Assembly (NCBI RefSeq): GCF_016906535.1
Contig: NC_057385.1
Coordinates: 930,001 to 994,000 of the forward strand
Reading direction: 5' to 3'
Source of the DNA: Rhizoctonia solani
Taxonomy: Eukaryota > Basidiomycota > Agaricomycetes > Cantharellales > Ceratobasidiaceae
DNA length: 64,000 bases
Shown: positions 1 through 12,259 of the stretch, piece by piece
How positions within the stretch are numbered: position 1 is the stretch's first letter
Layout of the letters: every line of letters begins with the position of its first letter
Notes under the pieces: generated by a model
Told to the model about the DNA's origin: nothing
Databases searched by the model: none
What the model saw: only the letters and a program-made list of their open reading frames with translations
Program-made: the position numbers and the translations under genes

Positions 1-339
<339 letters not shown>

Positions 340-642
340 GATGCAGAAAGAGAATTAAGGCAACAAGGTGGCTGTCTTGGGCGAAAGTAGATAGCTGCTG
401 ACGTCGCACTACGTGTTACATCGCCATTGTAGGGACAATCACATGACTTGAGGGTCTGGAGCGCTTGCCTGGATCGCCCGTTACGGTATTATTAACCGTC
501 TGCGACGCGCGTCTCGTCCACAACGTTTATCTACGAGCTTCTTGCCCCACTCATTGGTTTCATACTACAGACCACGGATAAGACATTTCAACCAGTATCC
601 ATTTTCGACAACCCCTTCTTGTAAACGAGCCCCAGCACCACT
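340..642. promoter_or_regulatory. Shared divergent upstream region of SAR1 and UFD1
   Basis: This stretch separates the two divergent start codons. It holds no credible reading frame. It must contain both 5' leaders and core promoters; no specific factor site is claimed. Confidence 0.5.
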
Positions 643-2248
643 ATGGTACGAGTATCTTTGCCCATAAAATACCTGAAATCTGAGAGCAGGTCTCTATAGT
701 TTCACGACGATGATGGAATGCTGCCAAATCCTCACGGAGGCCTCTTCGCTCCGAGCTTTGGTGCAAGCTCACGCCGAGGCCGTCGGACATACGACGAGTA
801 CATGAAAGCCTATAGCATGGCTATGTTACCTGGGAGAGAACGAGCAAACGTGAGCTATGGCGGGAAAAGTATGTGCATCCCCTACTTTATTTTGGATCCA
901 GACTAATCTGCCCTAAAGTCATGCTGCCGCCATCTTCACTCGCCAACCTATGTGAGCACTAACGAAACAGATATATAGTTTTGTCTGATCTCAGTTGCTC
1001 ACAGCTGATCTTGACCTAGAGAGCCCCTGGTTTTTTCAGTTAAAAAATCCGTCCAACCAAGCGGCAACCACACATGCAGGTGTGCTCGAGTTCATTGCCG
1101 AAGAGGGGTGTGCACATTTACCTCACTGGGTACGTATAACGACCCAAGTCATACAAGAAACACTTCACTTAGACCATTGCTACAGATGATGAAAACCCTA
1201 CGATTGAACGAAGGAGATCCTATTCGTATTACGAATACAACATTGCCCAAGGGCCAGTTTGTGAAGATTCAAGCCCAAGAGAAGGAATTCATCGAAGTCT
1301 CTGATCCAAAAGCCGTGTACGTTCAACAGACAAGATGCTTTGACTTGGTTAATCGAACATTTCAACAGGCTAGAAAGCTCATTGCGTAACTTTGCGGCAC
1401 TGACCCAAGGCGATATCTTTGAAATCCAGTACAATATGTTGACTTTCTCTTTTCTTGTCATGGAGCTCAAACCCGATCAACCAACCGGCGGCGGACCAGC
1501 GGGGATAAACATCATTGACACTGACCTCGAGGTTGATTTTGCTACTCCAAAGGGATATGTCGAGCCGGTCCGCACGCCTGCTGCACCTCCCCCAACTATG
1601 GCAGAGAAACTCAAGATTGACCTCGGTGGCTCTACCCCTGGCTCAAGCCGCCCTGGGTCTAGCCTTGGCATAGCCGGTCCTTCTGCCGGTCCTTCAGCAG
1701 ATGCCCCAGGCGGCTTTGATCCATTCAAAGGCTCAGGTCAGACGCTGGCGGGTCGGAAGACCAAAGGAAAGGGCAAGTCAGTAAGGAAGATCGAGGAGGT
1801 CGATCCGAGCAGTACCATCATTCGTACCGAGTAAGCCAACCATTTCTTTGATTTCTTAGACTCTTGACCAATATCTTGGGCAGTAAACTTCGAACGATGA
1901 CTACTGATGATTTGGAGAACACTGCCCGGGCACCGGCACCCCTGGGTTTGCCGTTTGGTAAACTCTTCTTTGGTTATGCTGTAGTACCATACAAAGAACC
2001 AGAGGTTACAACTGAAGAGACTACCCCTGAGCCCGAGGTAAGCATATTGAGCTCATTTACCTGATATAGTCTTATAGTATGGCCCATAGTCTACAGCGTT
2101 TTCGGGTTCGGGGCAGACTCTTGGGGGAGGCCCCCAACCAAGCGCTTCATCTCGTCCATCTGGTAATAAACCTCCAGCGCCAAAGCCCAAGACAAATTGG
2201 GGGAAAGGTACAACTCTAAGCGGCAAGGAGGTTATTGACGATGACTGA
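643..2248 (+). CDS. UFD1: Ubiquitin fusion degradation protein UFD1
   Basis: UFD1 is the substrate-recruiting cofactor that with NPL4 directs the Cdc48/p97 ATPase to polyubiquitinated proteins, for example in ER-associated degradation. Exons read as 643..645, 700..868, 919..951, 1005..1129, 1186..1316, 1369..1830, 1884..2037 and 2090..2248, all in matching phase. The N-terminal double-psi barrel is clear: SMAMLPGRERANVSYGGK, IMLPPSSLANL, GVLEFIAEEG, HLPHWMMKTLRLNEGD and LRNFAALTQGDIFEIQYN. The C-terminal half is Pro/Gly/Ser-rich and contains two GSGQTL-type repeats, as in other UFD1 proteins. The start is the least certain part: an ATG at 643 followed directly by a 54-base intron gives a 3-base first exon. 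The first downstream in-frame ATG, at 718, is the alternative. Confidence 0.93.
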
Positions 2249-2425
2249 GGATTGGACATTTGTATCATTTTGTATCATGAACTTTGATAATACTAGTAAC
2301 TTGCAATCTTTCGAGTTGATTCGAATGTACTGAGTAGAGATTTACGGGAGTTGTATTTGACAGCATATTTCCCTGTCAATCGGTACCGAGTGTCGTCTCT
2401 CGAAATCACGAACTCAACCACATCA

Positions 2426-3948
2426 ATGGTCCCCATTTTCAAATCAATCAAACTTCCTCTCGCTCAGCTTAATCTCAAGGCAGTTCTCAAATGTGGACAA
2501 TCTTTTCGCTGGACAATGGTACCTTTGGATCCTACCAATCAGGACCTGAAACACACCAGAATCGATGACGAGGCAAACCCTCATGAATTACCCACTGAGG
2601 AATGGCGTCTTACTTTGAACGACCGTGTCGTTTGCCTTCGACAAACAGAGAATGAGTTGTTCTATAGGGCTTATTTCCCCACCAACGCTGCGCCAGACCT
2701 CTCCGACGACGCGCAGGATTCAACTTTGCTGTGGCTCAGAGACTACTTCCAATTGGACATCGACCTCGAGGCTCTCTACGCTGATTGGAGTAAACGAGAC
2801 GCTGTTTTTCAGAAAGTAGCACCGCGTTTTCTCGGATCCGGATACTCAGACAAGATCCTTGGGAAAACGTTGTAAGGTAAGCCAAACAATAGCTTCCACA
2901 GTGATATACACAACTGACCCCGCACCTTCCATCAGCTTCATATGCAGCCAAAACAACCACATCTCTCGTATAACGTCTATGGTTCATTCTCTCTGCATCC
3001 ATTTCAGCCCTCCAGTATGTTCATCCTCGGACCTCCCCGGATCACCTTTGAACACCGCTTGGCATTCCTTCCCCCCACCAAAAGCACTGGCTGATCCAAG
3101 CGTGGAGACCAAGCTCCGTGAACTTGGATTCGGGTATAGAGCGAAGTACATACAAAAAACAGCAACTATGTTATGTGAGAAACATGAAGACCCCATGAAG
3201 GCGCTATTTGAGCTACGTCGGTTATCTACATCTGAGGCCAGGGAACGATTGCTCGAACTACATGGCGTTGGACCAAAAGTGGCAGACTGCATTCTGCTGA
3301 TGTCGTTGGATAAAGTTGGTTATTGACCCATCCGCGTTGCTTAAACTTATTGTGCTTGAATTAGGCTGAAGTGGTCCCCGTTGATACCCATGTTCAACAA
3401 ATAGCGACAAAGATGTATGGTTTTAAATTCCAGGGGAAGCAACCCAAGGCTATGAACCCGAAGCTTTATAGCGAAATCGCTAGCAAATTCGCCAATACAT
3501 GGGGGCCACATGCAGGTTGGGCGCATTCGGTAATACTACTTGTTTTGCTATGTGACCCATCAGTAACGTCTGTACATCCAGGTTCTATTTACCGCAGATC
3601 TGAAGTCTTTTGCAAACTTTGGACTGAATCCTGCGGCCGCAGTTGTGGCCGATGGTGCTACGCTCCCGTTGCCCTCCCCCGCGCTATAACTGGTGAAATC
3701 CCATTGGGCGAATTGTCTACCTCTGATTCCGTCAAACACGAAGAATCTTCGCAAAGACCAGGTATGTCATCTATCTAAATGCGTCCTACTTCTGTTGTGA
3801 TTTTGCTCTAGCCTCAAGGAGACGAAAGTCAAAACTCGAGCCCGACAGTAGCCTAAAGATCGGAGAAGGAGAAGCTCAAGAAACACCTGAAGATCTAACG
3901 CTTGCAGAACGAGTCAAAAGGCGTAGACGAGCAGGGAAACCTGTGTAA
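2426..3948 (+). CDS. OGG1: 8-oxoguanine DNA glycosylase OGG1, frame interrupted twice
   Basis: OGG1 excises 8-oxoguanine in base-excision repair. Exons are near 2426..2876, 2936..3314, 3365..3529, 3582..3761 and 3812..3948. Family signatures include KCGQSFRW, SFICSQNNHISRI, a helix-hairpin-helix with LHGVGPKVADCILLMSL, and PVDTHVQQIA, where the Asp of VDTH is the catalytic position; the helix-hairpin-helix also carries the conserved Lys. Two breaks are visible. Near 2836 the frame passes from RFLG to RILRQDPWEN only if one base is missing. Between about 3660 and 3686 the tail passes to another frame, again as if one base were missing, inside a C-rich run. Without the second shift the protein would stop at 3687-3690, before the basic C-terminal exon (LAERVKRRRRAGKPV). 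Either the assembly has two indels or the gene is damaged. Confidence 0.88.
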
Positions 3949-4217
3949 ATCAGATCCGCTTCGCTTCCGTTAGATTTTCGTAGAGCTATCTTGCATCATG
4001 ATATTAGATCCACCACACGTGTTGTTATAATGTAATACTCGAAGGACTTCAAGCGAGCTCCAGGGGAGAAAGAAAACATACACAAACATTTTAAGAAATA
4101 CGTCACCATTGTTGCGCCTGATAAAAGTGGTAAGAGGTGGCACTCAGTTATTGCCTGCTAGCCTGCCACCTTCAATTCTCAAGTTTTGAACAGTTTTATC
4201 CTTTAAACGCATCCACA

Positions 4218-4918
4218 ATGTCAGGCAATCATTTTCTGCGATCTATGGCCGAGCCCGTTAGCCATGAACCTGAGAAAACCAATAATTCTAACGAAGTTGA
4301 GGTTCACTTCGCGGATACCGTTTCCGTCGTGATGGAGGTCAATAAGATAGCTGAAGCTCCGTTGATTGACACGCCTCTCGAGCTTACTACGAAAGAAGAT
4401 ACAGATGCGGCCAAAGCAGTGAGTTTACCCATACTCCGCACCATGCCCAGTATTTATACGCCCATTTAATTTGTTTGGGACAGAACGAACAAATTCGTCG
4501 TAGCGCCAGTAGAGACCGTGATATGAAGGACGAGGAGGGACTCACTCTAAAGGCGCCCTCCGAGCAGCAAGCGAGGAATCACCAATAGCTCCCGCCGAAG
4601 TGGCAGATGGTGTTAAGAAACTCGATATATCTTCCCCCACGAACAAGAAGCGCAAATCCCAGGATGAAACAGAGCAGTCTGATACTAAGGTATGATGCCT
4701 CTGATTTGGTTCAGCACTCAATCCGACTAAACTTCACAATGTATGAAGGGAGCAAGGGTTCGCGCAGGGGTCGCAAGCCTGGAGAGGATAGAGATAATCC
4801 CGCCAAGAGTTCAACTCAAAGCTCTACCTCTAGGAGGCGCAATAGCATCCCTTCCCAGAATGGACCAGTGCGAGAACTTAGGAGAAGTAAACGAAGAAAA
4901 TCAACGTCGTCCCAATAA
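4218..4918 (+). CDS. Unrecognised Lys/Arg-rich, probably nuclear protein, frame interrupted
   Basis: No family is recognised. Exons appear to be 4218..4418, 4484..4689 and 4757..4918, with good splice sites. The first encodes an acidic N-terminus after MSGNHFLRSMAEP. The second starts IRRSASRDRDMKDEEG and ends SSPTNKKRKSQDETEQ, a likely nuclear localisation signal. The third is basic and Ser-rich (KGSRRGRK, RRSKRRKSTSSQ). Inside exon 2, near 4560-4580, the two halves are in different frames, again as if one base had been lost. The acidic-then-NKKRK layout recalls the N-terminus of Ran-binding RANBP3-like proteins, but no Ran-binding domain follows, so that is only a suggestion. Confidence 0.5.
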
Positions 4919-5321
4919 CAGCGGTCCTCAATCAAACGTCAATACCAGAACAGTTTCGATAGTAATAATGTTTGATTAGTAAATGAACAAATCTGGAAAC
5001 TACATGCATGTACTATACACTTTAATTGGTCTGTTACATCAAGGTGAATTGAACGGAAATGAAATGTCGGGGAAGTCTGACGCGCTAGTATCATGGAAAA
5101 CAAGTCAACAGAGCTCTTTATCCGCCCCATGCACTCTTCGCTGAACCGAATCGCCGCCAAGTTGTGGAATAGACATCATGACGGCACTGTCTTTGAAGGT
5201 TGCGTTGAGTTCAAAATTTGCTTCCCAGGCGCATTTATATTTCCTTCTTCCCACGTGACCGTACGGCGCTTACGCTGATTATTGGCTGACTCGGTTCGCA
5301 TTCATCCACCTTCCGGCCACC
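4919..5321. other. Intergenic stretch
   Basis: This 400-base gap between two same-strand genes holds the 3' end of the upstream gene and the promoter of the kinase gene. It has a CACGTG palindrome within ttcccacgtgaccg near 5253. No gene or repeat is seen. Confidence 0.4.
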
Positions 5322-6951
5322 ATGCTCTCCCGACGGTTAGTCAAGCCGGGTAAATGGCCAAAATACGTGAATAGCTACGTATCACACGCTCGTGTCCCCG
5401 GGCCCAACTCAGAAAGCATGGCGGCTCTTTTGTCCGAATACGAACAGCTGCCTCCCCGGCCAATTCCGTTGAAGACGTTACGCGGATTCGCTAACCCACC
5501 GACCCTAGAGTCTGTCCTAGAATCTGCATCTTATGTTCGGGCGGAGCTTCCAAGGAGGCTGGTTCAGAGAGTTCGAGCTTTGGATAGTCTACCTTTTATC
5601 GTCGGGATGAACCCATTCATAATGCGAACACATAAACTATACCACTCGTCGTTTGAGCGCCTTGCAACATTTCCAGAAGTGAAGGATCTGGAAGATAACG
5701 ACGAATTCTCTCGAGAACTGGAAAGTCTAGTTGAGATGCACGCAAATGACATTCCTACGATAGCCAAAGGGTGATTTTCATAGTTCACATGCTCTAAAGT
5801 GTTCTCTAATACACTATCAAGCTTCCAGGAATGCTCGAAATACCTAAATCAAGATCGTATTTCCTCGTTTTTGGACCTTTCTATCAGAGGAAGAATTGCT
5901 GTTCGGCTTATTGCCGAGCAGCATATTGCCTTATCCCGAGCCGTAAGGGAACAGAGTGGACAACGGCTTGGCAAGAGGTGGCAGTCTTCACTCATAATGT
6001 TTTGTCTTCTACTTACACGTATATTTGGAGGCAATCTGTAGGGGAAGTGGGGGTTGCAAGTGCCAACTGTGCACCTGCAGACATGGTACGAATGTGTGCT
6101 GCGTTTGTTAGCGAACTTTGTGAAGCCACCCTGGGCGCCACGCCCCCTCTAGTCATCGATGGGATTGTAGATACCAAGTTCGCGTAAGTTTTTCAATAGT
6201 TGTAATTTTGGTTGAGTCTGATTAGGTTTCTAGTTATGTTCCTGTACAGTAAGGGGATGCTATTATACGACAAGCCTCCTCACCAATATCTCGTTCGTGT
6301 AGCATCGAATACATCCTGACGGAGATTCTCAAGAACTCGTACCGTGCAACAGTAGAACACCATCAAAAAATCGGTAAACGATCTATGCATGACCTTCCCC
6401 CAGTCACAGTCACGATTGCACCGCCCATGGCACCCTCCAGCACTATAGTTGACAATGAAGATCCAGCCGCAACCTCGGACGGAGATAAACCATCTGGCTC
6501 TTCCCCCTCATACCTCAGCATTCGAGTCAGGGATGAAGGTGGAGGCGTACCTCCAACCAATCTGTCACGCATATTTTCCTATGCCTTCACGACCGCTGGT
6601 CGCTTGGCCCAGATTGGCGAGGATGATGGTGGACCATATGCAGCGCAGCATATTGGAGGGGCAGCTGCGATGGGCGGTGGCTCGGGCGCAGGGGCAGGTA
6701 ATGTGTTTGGGGAAATCGCTGGAAGAGGGCTTCAGACAGGGATGGGGACTATTGCCGGGTTGGGATATGGGTGAGGATCAATGCCGTTCTTCTAGCCCGG
6801 CACAAGCTAACAAGACGAAAGTCTCCCAATGGCACAATTGTACGCCAAGTATTTTGGTGGAAGTTTGCAGTTAATATCGTTGTATGGGCATGGAGCTGAC
6901 GTGTTTATCAAGCTGAAATGCCTTGATGAGGACGCGGACGTTGTAATATAG
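5322..6951 (+). CDS. Mitochondrial alpha-keto acid dehydrogenase kinase (PDK/BCKDK family)
   Basis: Kinases of this GHKL-type family phosphorylate and switch off the E1 subunit of pyruvate or branched-chain keto acid dehydrogenase in the mitochondrial matrix. Exons: 5322..5770, 5822..about 5951, 6042..6183, 6234..6248 (only 15 bases), 6303..6770 and 6822..6951. The N-terminal helical domain includes LKTLRGFANPPTLESVL, ELPRRLVQRVRALDSLP and IRGRIAVRLIAEQHIAL. The ATP-binding part shows the N box EILKNSYRATVEHH, the G1 box RDEGGGVP and the G2 box GLGYGLPMAQLYAKYFGG. A Gly-rich insert sits before the G2 box. The protein begins MLSRRLVKPGKWPKY, which suits a mitochondrial presequence. The junction between exons 2 and 3 (5950-6042) is not clean: no standard donor gives the right phase, so a small indel may lie there. 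PDK and BCKDK cannot be separated by eye. Confidence 0.9.
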
Positions 6952-7022
6952 TTGGTCCAACCTGTTGTACAATACATTAAGTACCCGTAGGATTACATAA
7001 ATAAAACAATCCAAGTGAACAT

Positions 7023-8283
7023 TTAATCTGCAGCAGTGACCATCCGGGTCGCCATTCCGCTGCCACTCGATGTGCTTGCGCTGGGCGTCGCTCCTGCGGC
7101 CGCTCCACGAGATCGCCCCCACTTGACGTTAACTTTGGTACCATCTACCTCGACTCCGCCAGCCCACGCCTCGGCCGCCCGCTCCGTATCCTTGCGTTCT
7201 TTAAAGTTGATGAATGCGCATCGACTCTTTTCGACATGAACGACCGATTTTACAGCCGTCGGAGGGATGAAGGGAATCGAGTTGAGAAGAGCAGTTCGTA
7301 CGGATGCCTCGGTGGCATCCGCTGGCAGGGACGAAATGAACAAAGAGGTCTGAAAATAATGTCAACTACGGCCATGAAATCCAGGTGAATGATTACCCAC
7401 AATTGATTGATCTTCTGGAGGTTCCAGGCCCTGTTTTGTTGCATGTACCGAGAGGATCTTTTTTGCTACGGGATCGTTGCGCCCATAAAATCTGTCTTTG
7501 ATATTTTGATGGGATAGCTCGTTCTCCTTCGGTAGCTCGTGCCTATGATAATCTTAGCGAAATTCCAAGAGGGTCAGGGGCTGAAATACTCACCGGTAGG
7601 GACATTCGTTGCCACGATTGCATTCGCCTTTCGCAAAGAAAGAACACAGATGAGCCCGGTTACGTTTGTAGTAAGGGTCAGTACGAGCGAGTGATTTCAA
7701 CATGTCTTTGGCAGCCGATGATGCCCTTGAAGAATCGAGCAAAGATTGGTTGGCTTCAAGCTGTGATGACCACACCTGTAAACATATTTTTTATATTGAA
7801 ATAAGGAGGAACTCACCTTTCCGTCCATATTTTGGGCATAATACTCCCTGTTGACCTCACTACTCGGCGCCTCGTTCTTTCGCCCCAATGCAGTGTCTCG
7901 AACTTGGACCGGAAGACCGTATTCAAGATCAAGCAGACACGTTTGGCAGACGTTTTTGATTTTCGCACAAGTTTGGCAGACTACTGTCGACTTGAAGCGA
8001 CCACCAGCGCCTGCTTTCCAGCGAAATACGGTGAATGGACGAGCACAAGTTCCGCATTCCCTGCCATACTCTTGTTTAGACTGCCAAGGAAATCATCAGA
8101 ATAATGGTGAAACTCGCCACCACACCACGCACCATCCTGACAAACGCATTGTCGCCGAGACCTATAACAGAGCGTAGCTTAGCACTTGCCTCCAGACACC
8201 CGTCTTATGGACCTACATGTCTCGCATAAAATTGGAAAGTCACTCTGCTCCCAGCCTGCCTTGTTGATGTCTGCCTTGGGCAT
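7023..8283 (-). CDS. SLT11: Pre-mRNA splicing factor SLT11/ECM2 (RBM22-like)
   Basis: This protein contacts U6 snRNA in the catalytic spliceosome. Exons (minus strand): 8283..8217, 8161..8133, 8080..7817, 7775..7594, 7542..7401 and 7349..7023, all in phase and uninterrupted. The N-terminal zinc-binding region is typical: [30 protein letters not shown] and [24 protein letters not shown] single CCCH zinc finger follows ([19 protein letters not shown]), then [18 protein letters not shown]. The C-terminal RRM includes [28 protein letters not shown] and [10 protein letters not shown]. Order and spacing match human RBM22 and yeast Ecm2. Confidence 0.95.
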
Positions 8284-8507
8284 TCTCAGTCTGGGGTATG
8301 TTGTTGAGTTTGAGTGGCAGATTCGTGGCTGTGCCTAGCGAGACTGAGCTGATGTAACCCATCAAGCGCCGGTCTGTAGGTAATTATAAATCAATTCAGG
8401 TGGCAGGAGCCACCATAGCCCGGTACTTGGGTCTTACCAGTTGATGAGGCAACTGAATCCATTTGATACCAGCTTATCTATGCCATATATACTCATTCAA
8501 GACCACA

Positions 8508-9422
8508 ATGCCATCCCCATTCTCTTTCCAGCCTCCTACAGGGGGTAACGTCGTTCTGAAGTCATGTGAAGGCACTGTCTTTAATGCCCACTCTGTTGTC
8601 CTCGGTCTCGCATCTACAGTCTTTGCTGGAATGTTTTCCGGGGCCTCCAGTCCTAACACAATTGAACTTGCTGAAGATGCGGAGACTATTTCGTTGATGC
8701 TGGCTTTCATCTATCCTGTCGCACCACCGAAAATTGCCACAGCAGCCCAATTAGAGAAGGTCATGATATTCTCTCAAAAATACGGTATCGCTAAAATGAT
8801 CGATATAGTCGAAAAATCCATCCCACCAGAGAGCAAACTTATTCATTCTGACCCCATCCAAGTGTTTCGTGCCTCGGTCAAATACGGGTTTCCTACCCTG
8901 AGAGTATTCGCCGGACGGGCCGTTCGTCCAAAGCATACCAACCTTCTCACTATTTCGGGCGTTGTAAACCCAGCTCGGTGCTTCCCAGAGGCGTCGTCTG
9001 CGATTGGAATTATCAGAGCACAGACGATTCGACAGCGTATATTGCCTAGGGTCGTATCCTCGCTCAGGCTCCCTCGAGCCGAGCAAGCTCATCAGTCAAA
9101 CGGTGACGACTATATCCCACGTATGGCGTGTCGTAGCTGCTGGGATAAAACACGCCAACCTGATGGCCGATATACCTCAAGCTGGTTTCGAAGCTGGATT
9201 AGAATGGTTGAATCCAGACTTATTGCCGAACCAATGCATAAATGCGAAGATGCTTTCAGCATTTTATGGTTTCTGAACAATCATGGATGGACTTTCGGTT
9301 GGTGCAATGATTGCACTACTCAAATATTAGCCAAGCGTTTAATGTTTGAGGAATGGGTACAAGCGGCTAAAAAACATATTGATAAAGAACTTAAAGTGCT
9401 TGATCAACTATATACTCTTTGA
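8508..9422 (+). CDS. BTB/POZ-domain protein (paralogue 1)
   Basis: A single open exon encodes about 304 residues starting MPSPFSFQPPTGGNVVLKS. The first 110 residues form a BTB/POZ fold of the type common in Agaricomycetes: FNAHSVVLGLASTVFAGMFS, then TISLMLAFIYPVAPP and a helical extension with MIFSQKYGIAKMIDIVE. BTB domains mediate dimerisation and sometimes cullin-3 recruitment; no kelch, MATH or other partner domain is visible, so the role is unknown. The C-terminal half is Cys/Trp-rich (MACRSCWDKTR, CEDAFSILWFL, GWCNDCTTQIL). An earlier in-frame ATG-like start near 8463 is less convincing. A close relative lies at 12.2-13.2 kb in the same orientation. Confidence 0.8.
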   Translation: MPSPFSFQPPTGGNVVLKSCEGTVFNAHSVVLGLASTVFAGMFSGASSPNTIELAEDAETISLMLAFIYPVAPPKIATAAQLEKVMIFSQKYGIAKMIDIVEKSIPPESKLIHSDPIQVFRASVKYGFPTLRVFAGRAVRPKHTNLLTISGVVNPARCFPEASSAIGIIRAQTIRQRILPRVVSSLRLPRAEQAHQSNGDDYIPRMACRSCWDKTRQPDGRYTSSWFRSWIRMVESRLIAEPMHKCEDAFSILWFLNNHGWTFGWCNDCTTQILAKRLMFEEWVQAAKKHIDKELKVLDQLYTL

Positions 9423-9659
9423 GGTCTCATATTCTGGTATGACAGTGTTTGAGTGTGTGCTTTTAGGAACATGCTCTCTGGTACCGGCTGTAATTTCATA
9501 TCACCTCGAAACTATATTCATCCTATTGGGAGCAAATGTGGTAGCAGATGAGAACCGATATCTCAATGAAAGGCGCAGCTGAGAGCAGATTGATTGTCAT
9601 AATCAGGTCGTTTTATAGATTTTAAGAATGACGGTGATATGTGCATTATATGCATTACA

Positions 9660-11705
9660 TCAGGTGGACGAAATAGACTTTCCCTGCATAACTTGAACAA
9701 AGTATTCCAAGGCTGCCTGCCCGACTTCCAGTTTATCTGTTCCGTATGCTGGAACCTGTAATCAATTGATCAATTCAGCCATAATCATTTATACTGCCAG
9801 AGGGTCAAATCCCTACCTCGTGTCCAGCATCGTATACTCGAAGATAAGAAAAAGTTCCGGCGTTCTTGTACACTCCAGCTGGATATCCGGAAACCGTCCA
9901 ATTGCTCCAGCCTTGTTGTTGAAACTCTGAAGTAAATTTGGTCTGTAATCTATCCACCTAGTATAGCCTGTCAGAACCCGCATTTCGGACTGGTACTGAT
10001 ATATCCGACTCACTGTGGCTTCAACCCCCATGTAATTGCAAATATAATCCGCATCTCCGGCCAAGACCAAAGTACGAACCTATGGTGGGTGTCAATAAGA
10101 TAATGGCCGGTCCAGGGAATACAATTGATTACCCCTGCATTTATGACCTTTTCCAGGTCTGGACTTGAACTCCGCATCCAGTCTCCATTTCCGGCAAAGT
10201 TGTAATACACGTCATAGCTAACTGCTTGCCAAGTGCTCAGGGCTCCTATTTGAGCCCTTTCGTTGTTGATTATTAGTTTTGTATAAACATGGGTCCGGCG
10301 ACTCACATAAAGGTTGTGTTTTGAAGGAGTGCAGTTGGGTTATATGGGTATGGATTCGGATTCTTCACCCGAACATCATAGACATCATAATCGCCTGACA
10401 AGACGTCCAGAACCTGTCCGTTGCAGATAGCTTGCGCCAAGCTGCAGTCGGTGTTACTCCCTTGATTATTGCATCTTTGGATCTGCGTGCTTCAACTGTC
10501 TACTTTGGTAGGTCTAATCTCAATTTTCAAGCACTTACCCGGGCTAAACACCCATCGGGACTCGCATACAGCGAGTTATTGGCCTTTGTAATTGTCGAGT
10601 CGCTCACGAGAGGTCGTTGGTATGGGTTCGACAATGCATACGTTATGAACTCAGGGTACTGTGCGTATGGGTCGGTCATCCCATTCCCGATGCTGAGAAC
10701 CTTCAGATTAATTTTAATCCCGGTGACTGTTCCTACGTCGATAGCATCGTTTTGTGATAAGAAATATGCCGAGACAGCGGGTCCATAGTGTCCTCCGTAG
10801 GATTCGGTCCAAATAGCAAAATCGCGAGATGCGTACCCGCTGAACTTTGGGTCAGAGAAGAAGATTTGAAGCATATTCCATAGTGCAACAGCGGCTTCCT
10901 AATTCAACCGAACCGATTATTAAAAGCTCTTCCAGTTCATGATTCGCCTTTACCTTTGAGGACTCAACTATTTCTTGGCCATAAGAGTATCCTGCACCGA
11001 TAGGCTGGTCGATGTATAGCCTTGAAATGGGCTATGGTTAACACTTGGGACATCCTCCCGTCCAGGACTTACATATTTGCGTACTCATTCCATGAGTATG
11101 GGTTATGACTAACTGTCAACTCGTCCTCGTTCATACGACAAGGTCCATTCTCCTGGAACAGCCCAATCATACTCGAGCTTCCGGGTCCACCTATCCCAAA
11201 ACAGTAAGAATGAAATTTTGAAGAGGGAATAGTATACACACCGTTTAACCAGAGCGCGAGAGGGGCTGTATCAGGATTCTTGCGCGCAGCGAAGAACCAA
11301 AACCTAGCCGCCTTGCGTCAATCCACACTGATATTCAATTCTCGTATCATACATACCACATGCTCTGCCGAGCGGTCAAGTCGGCGTAGCCGGAAGCCTG
11401 GTAAACTCCTTTGGTTGTTTCTGAAATCCAATTTATAGTGTGAATCTAGTGATAACAGCTCCGCTAGATAGTTATAAGTGCATACCACAAATTCCAGAGT
11501 TCTCGATATAACGCAGAGTACCGGGTGCGATAGCGTCTTTTATGGCACCGTTGGCTTCAAGTCGAATTTTGCTCTTAGATGAGCTATGGTTGGCCAGAGG
11601 AATGCCGCCAATCACTTCGTTGATAATTGGGAATTGTTGAACAGTATTGGCAAGTATGCCAGATAAAAATGAGAGCAACCCAACTAACACTAATGAATGC
11701 ATCAT
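9660..11705 (-). CDS. Secreted serine carboxypeptidase (peptidase family S10)
   Basis: Peptidases of family S10 remove C-terminal residues in the vacuole or outside the cell. Eleven exons can be followed without interruption (11705..11486, 11420..11357, 11303..11242, 11190..11073, 11020..10954, 10898..10539, 10482..10307, 10256..10133, 10079..10014, 9957..9817, 9755..9660), giving about 497 residues. The start [19 protein letters not shown] is a signal peptide. [20 protein letters not shown] is the family block, [11 protein letters not shown] holds the catalytic Ser, [15 protein letters not shown] the catalytic Asp and [12 protein letters not shown] the catalytic His. All three catalytic residues are present and the length is normal, so it should be active. 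It lies between two BTB paralogues, with no evident functional link. Confidence 0.95.
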
Positions 11706-12250
11706 GGTGGTAGCAGGAGGTGAACAACGGAGGAACTAGGAGTGACTAAAGATGCGATTTATAGATGGAAGCTAGAAGAAGAGTGCCAGGCCGAATATCG
11801 AGAAGAGTACTCTCGCCGAAATTTTGTTTGTCAGTAGTTGATTAATTCCATGGTACGGAATTGAATGGTTTCTTTTGAAGCCTGTCTAAGACGCCGTAAC
11901 ATAAATAATAAGTAATCCATTAGGAGGTGAGGACAGTACAAGACTGTACTCTATATCCTACGGCATCAGAACCTTAGCTATCATAAGTTTCCAGGAACTG
12001 GATATTCATTTTCACCGACCACGATTCTCAGGATACTTGTTAGAAATATGCTAAATAGGTCCATATTAGCAACACGTGGCTGAATGCGTATATGCCGTGT
12101 TGTCTGGCGCTGAGCTGTAGATAACGTGGCAACGGGTGGCTATCCAACATCTCCTTCACCACACTGTGCAATCCTCCTCCATATCTCATCTACAGACAAT
12201 CAACACTAGCTCCTACATCATGTCGATCCTAACGATACACATATAGGAGA
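11706..12250. other. Divergent intergenic region, carboxypeptidase and BTB paralogue 2
   Basis: No reading frame of interest. The region holds the carboxypeptidase promoter on the minus strand and the upstream part of the BTB-like gene. Confidence 0.4.
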
Positions 12251-12259
12251 GGAGGCGGG

